The position numbers were made by a program, and so were the translations under genes. Positions 62,177-64,000 of a stretch of 64,000 nucleotides of DNA are shown here, in pieces. Origin of the DNA: JABMQB01 sp963678235 (GTDB lineage: Bacteria > Bacteroidota > Bacteroidia > Bacteroidales > Prolixibacteraceae); assembly GCA_963678235.1 (NCBI GenBank), contig OY782766.1:2604001-2668000 (forward strand). Reading direction: 5' to 3'. Position 1 is the stretch's first letter. Every line of letters begins with the position of its first letter. The notes beneath the pieces are model-generated. The model saw only the letters and a list, made by a program, of their open reading frames with translations, had not been told where the DNA came from and ran no database searches.

Positions 62177-64000
62177 ATGACAAAAGAGGAGTTTAAAAAA
62201 TCAATTTCTGAAGGAATCCCAAACATATTGCCCAAGCCAAAACCCCTCGATCCCACTGTTAGCCATGCCCCGAAACGAAAAGACATCCTCTCTGTTGAAG
62301 AAAAAAAACTTGCATTAATAAATGCCCTTCGATACTTTGATCCAAAACATCATGCCATATTGGCACCGGAATTTTTATCGGAACTTAATACGTATGGACG
62401 AATTTATATGTATCGTTTTCGTCCGGAGTATCAAATGCATGCTCGTCCTATTGAAGATTATCCACATAAATCATTGCAAGCAGCATCCATCATGTTGATG
62501 ATCCAGAATAACCTTGATCCGGCAGTAGCTCAGCATCCTCACGAGCTAATCACTTATGGCGGAAACGGAGCGGTATTTCAAAATTGGGCTCAATACCGGC
62601 TAATTATGAAATACCTTTCGGAAATGAGCGATGAGCAAACCTTAGTTATGTATTCGGGCCATCCGATGGGATTGTTCCCTTCGAAAAAAGATGCTCCCAG
62701 GGTGGTAGTGACCAATGGCATGATGATCCCGAATTATTCGAAGCATGACGATTATGAAAAAATGAACGCTTTGGGCGTAACCCAGTATGGACAGATGACT
62801 GCTGGTTCTTACATGTACATTGGGCCACAAGGGATTGTGCACGGCACCACCATAACCCTGCTAAATGCTGCAAGGATAAAATCAGGGAAGAGCACCGCAA
62901 AGAAGGTATTTGTTTCCTCTGGATTGGGCGGTATGTCGGGAGCACAACCAAAAGCAGCAGTAATATCTGATTTGATTGGTGTTGTCGCCGAAATAAATCC
63001 TGCAGCAGCCCAAAAAAGGCATGAGCAAGGTTGGATTGATGAATTGCACTATGGTTTGGACGAGCTTATTTTCCGGCTAATAAAAGCGCAAATAAATAAA
63101 GAAACCGTATCGCTGGCATACGTTGGCAATGTGGTCGATTTATGGGAAAGGTTAGCAAATGAAAATATCCATATTGATTTAGGATCGGATCAAACATCTC
63201 TACATAACCCGTTTGCAGGTGGTTATTATCCGGTTGGATTAAGTTTTGACGAATCCAATAAAATGATGGCAGATGAGCCGATCTTATTCCAACAGAAGGT
63301 TCATGAATCGCTAAAAAGGCATGTTGCAGCCATCAATAAACTTACTTCAAAAGGAATGTATTTTTTTGATTATGGAAATGCCTTCCTTTTAGAATCAAAG
63401 CGGGCAGGTGCTGATATTCTGAAAGAAAACGGAGAGTTTTTATATCCTTCGTATGTTCAGGATATTATGGGGCCCTATTTTTTCGACTATGGCTTTGGCC
63501 CTTTCAGATGGGTTTGTACCTCGTGTGACCCGAAAGATTTGGAAACCACGGATAAGATTGCCGCCGATGTGCTAATAAAATTGGCTAAGGAATCTCCTTC
63601 TGAAATTCAAAATCAAATGGAAGATAATGTTCGATGGATACAAGAAGCCGGGAAAAATAAACTGGTTGTAGGCTCACAAGCAAGGATATTATATGCTGAC
63701 TGTGTTGGCAGGATGAAAATTGCCGAAGCATTTAATGATGCTATAAAAAGCGGGCTAATATCAGCTCCAATTGTTTTAGGGCGCGATCATCACGATGTTT
63801 CGGGTACCGATTCGCCATACCGCGAAACATCCAATATATACGATGGTTCTTCGTTTACGGCAGACATGGCTGTACAAAATTTTGTTGGTGATAGTTTCCG
63901 TGGGGCTACCTGGGTTTCGTTGCACAATGGAGGTGGCGTTGGATGGGGTGAAGTTATAAACGGAGGTTTTGGGCTAACCCTTGATGGAAGTGATGAAACG
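62177..64000 (+). CDS. hutU: Urocanate hydratase, long form (3' end cut by window edge)
   Basis: The open frame from ATG 62177 runs 608 codons to the window end. It is a urocanase: hydration of urocanate to imidazolonepropionate in histidine breakdown, using NAD+ as an electrophile. Visible: ITYGGNGAVFQNWAQYRLI, VSSGLGGMSGAQPKAAVI (NAD-binding), RWVCTSCDPKDLETTD (with conserved Cys), VLGRDHHDVSGTDSPYRETS and SLHNGGGVGWGEVINGG. It is longer than the 555-residue Pseudomonas type and resembles the roughly 670-residue form that Bacteroidota share with animals. No other hut gene lies within the window. Confidence 0.95.
   Translation, partial: MTKEEFKKSISEGIPNILPKPKPLDPTVSHAPKRKDILSVEEKKLALINALRYFDPKHHAILAPEFLSELNTYGRIYMYRFRPEYQMHARPIEDYPHKSLQAASIMLMIQNNLDPAVAQHPHELITYGGNGAVFQNWAQYRLIMKYLSEMSDEQTLVMYSGHPMGLFPSKKDAPRVVVTNGMMIPNYSKHDDYEKMNALGVTQYGQMTAGSYMYIGPQGIVHGTTITLLNAARIKSGKSTAKKVFVSSGLGGMSGAQPKAAVISDLIGVVAEINPAAAQKRHEQGWIDELHYGLDELIFRLIKAQINKETVSLAYVGNVVDLWERLANENIHIDLGSDQTSLHNPFAGGYYPVGLSFDESNKMMADEPILFQQKVHESLKRHVAAINKLTSKGMYFFDYGNAFLLESKRAGADILKENGEFLYPSYVQDIMGPYFFDYGFGPFRWVCTSCDPKDLETTDKIAADVLIKLAKESPSEIQNQMEDNVRWIQEAGKNKLVVGSQARILYADCVGRMKIAEAFNDAIKSGLISAPIVLGRDHHDVSGTDSPYRETSNIYDGSSFTADMAVQNFVGDSFRGATWVSLHNGGGVGWGEVINGGFGLTLDGSDET

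Overview
The window is about 64 kb of AT-rich chromosomal DNA from a member of the phylum Bacteroidota. The evidence is a very large SprB-repeat protein with a type A type IX secretion (T9SS) sorting tail, PorT next to UbiE, TamL, a fused CcsB-CcsA cytochrome c maturation protein, a LytS/LytTR pair, DUF4831 and DUF3078 proteins, and promoters of the Bacteroidota form TTTG-N(19-21)-TAnnTTTG. The gene set (long urocanase, POT transporter, c-type cytochrome assembly, lipoproteins, isoprenoid enzymes) would fit a Bacteroidales/Marinilabiliales-type organism, but that placement is inference. I saw no rRNA, tRNA, CRISPR array, prophage or intact insertion sequence.

Layout. 1-7 kb: fructose-bisphosphate aldolase (cut by the window edge), TamL, a SpoU-type RNA methyltransferase, and a tight operon of a half-length PurL/AIR-synthase-like protein, UbiE/MenG and PorT. 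7-10.5 kb: a glycosyltransferase with a LytS/LytTR two-component pair, then a nitroreductase. 10.5-17 kb: one 2166-residue SprB-type surface protein with its own near-perfect promoter and terminator. 17.4-20.4 kb: a very small lipoprotein, GAPDH and an ABC permease. 20.7-26 kb: a pRiA4b ORF-3-like protein, then a run of miaA, nudix, gmhA, gmhB and the bifunctional (p)ppGpp enzyme. 26-29.7 kb: a hairpin-rich spacer, a Fur-family regulator without the usual CxxC, purA and a D-amino-acid PLP enzyme.

29.7-35.9 kb, minus strand: the most unusual locus. It is a five-gene, nearly gapless operon encoding a two-cluster ferredoxin-like protein, a radical SAM enzyme, a DUF116-polyprenyl synthase fusion, a small alpha/alpha-barrel prenyltransferase-like protein, and a squalene-hopene-cyclase-like class II terpene cyclase with an intact DxDD motif. 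No squalene or phytoene synthase is present. It looks like an uncharacterised, redox-modified cyclic isoprenoid pathway.

36-45.5 kb: a VOC protein, an MFSD1-like transporter in an operon with the dipeptidase PepD, DUF4831, the NAD(P)HX repair enzyme, a POT peptide transporter behind an FNR/CRP-like dyad, a receiver domain with a C-terminal membrane anchor, and a small membrane protein. Two separate dipeptide/oligopeptide uptake modules therefore lie within 8 kb. 45.5-64 kb: acyl-CoA synthetase, CcsBA, AlaS, two tandem M23 peptidase paralogues with a MerR regulator, Nif3 and a zinc-ribbon coiled-coil protein, DUF3078, an AhpD-like protein, a truncated globin, a LemA/TPM/TPM operon, and the start of urocanate hydratase (cut by the edge).
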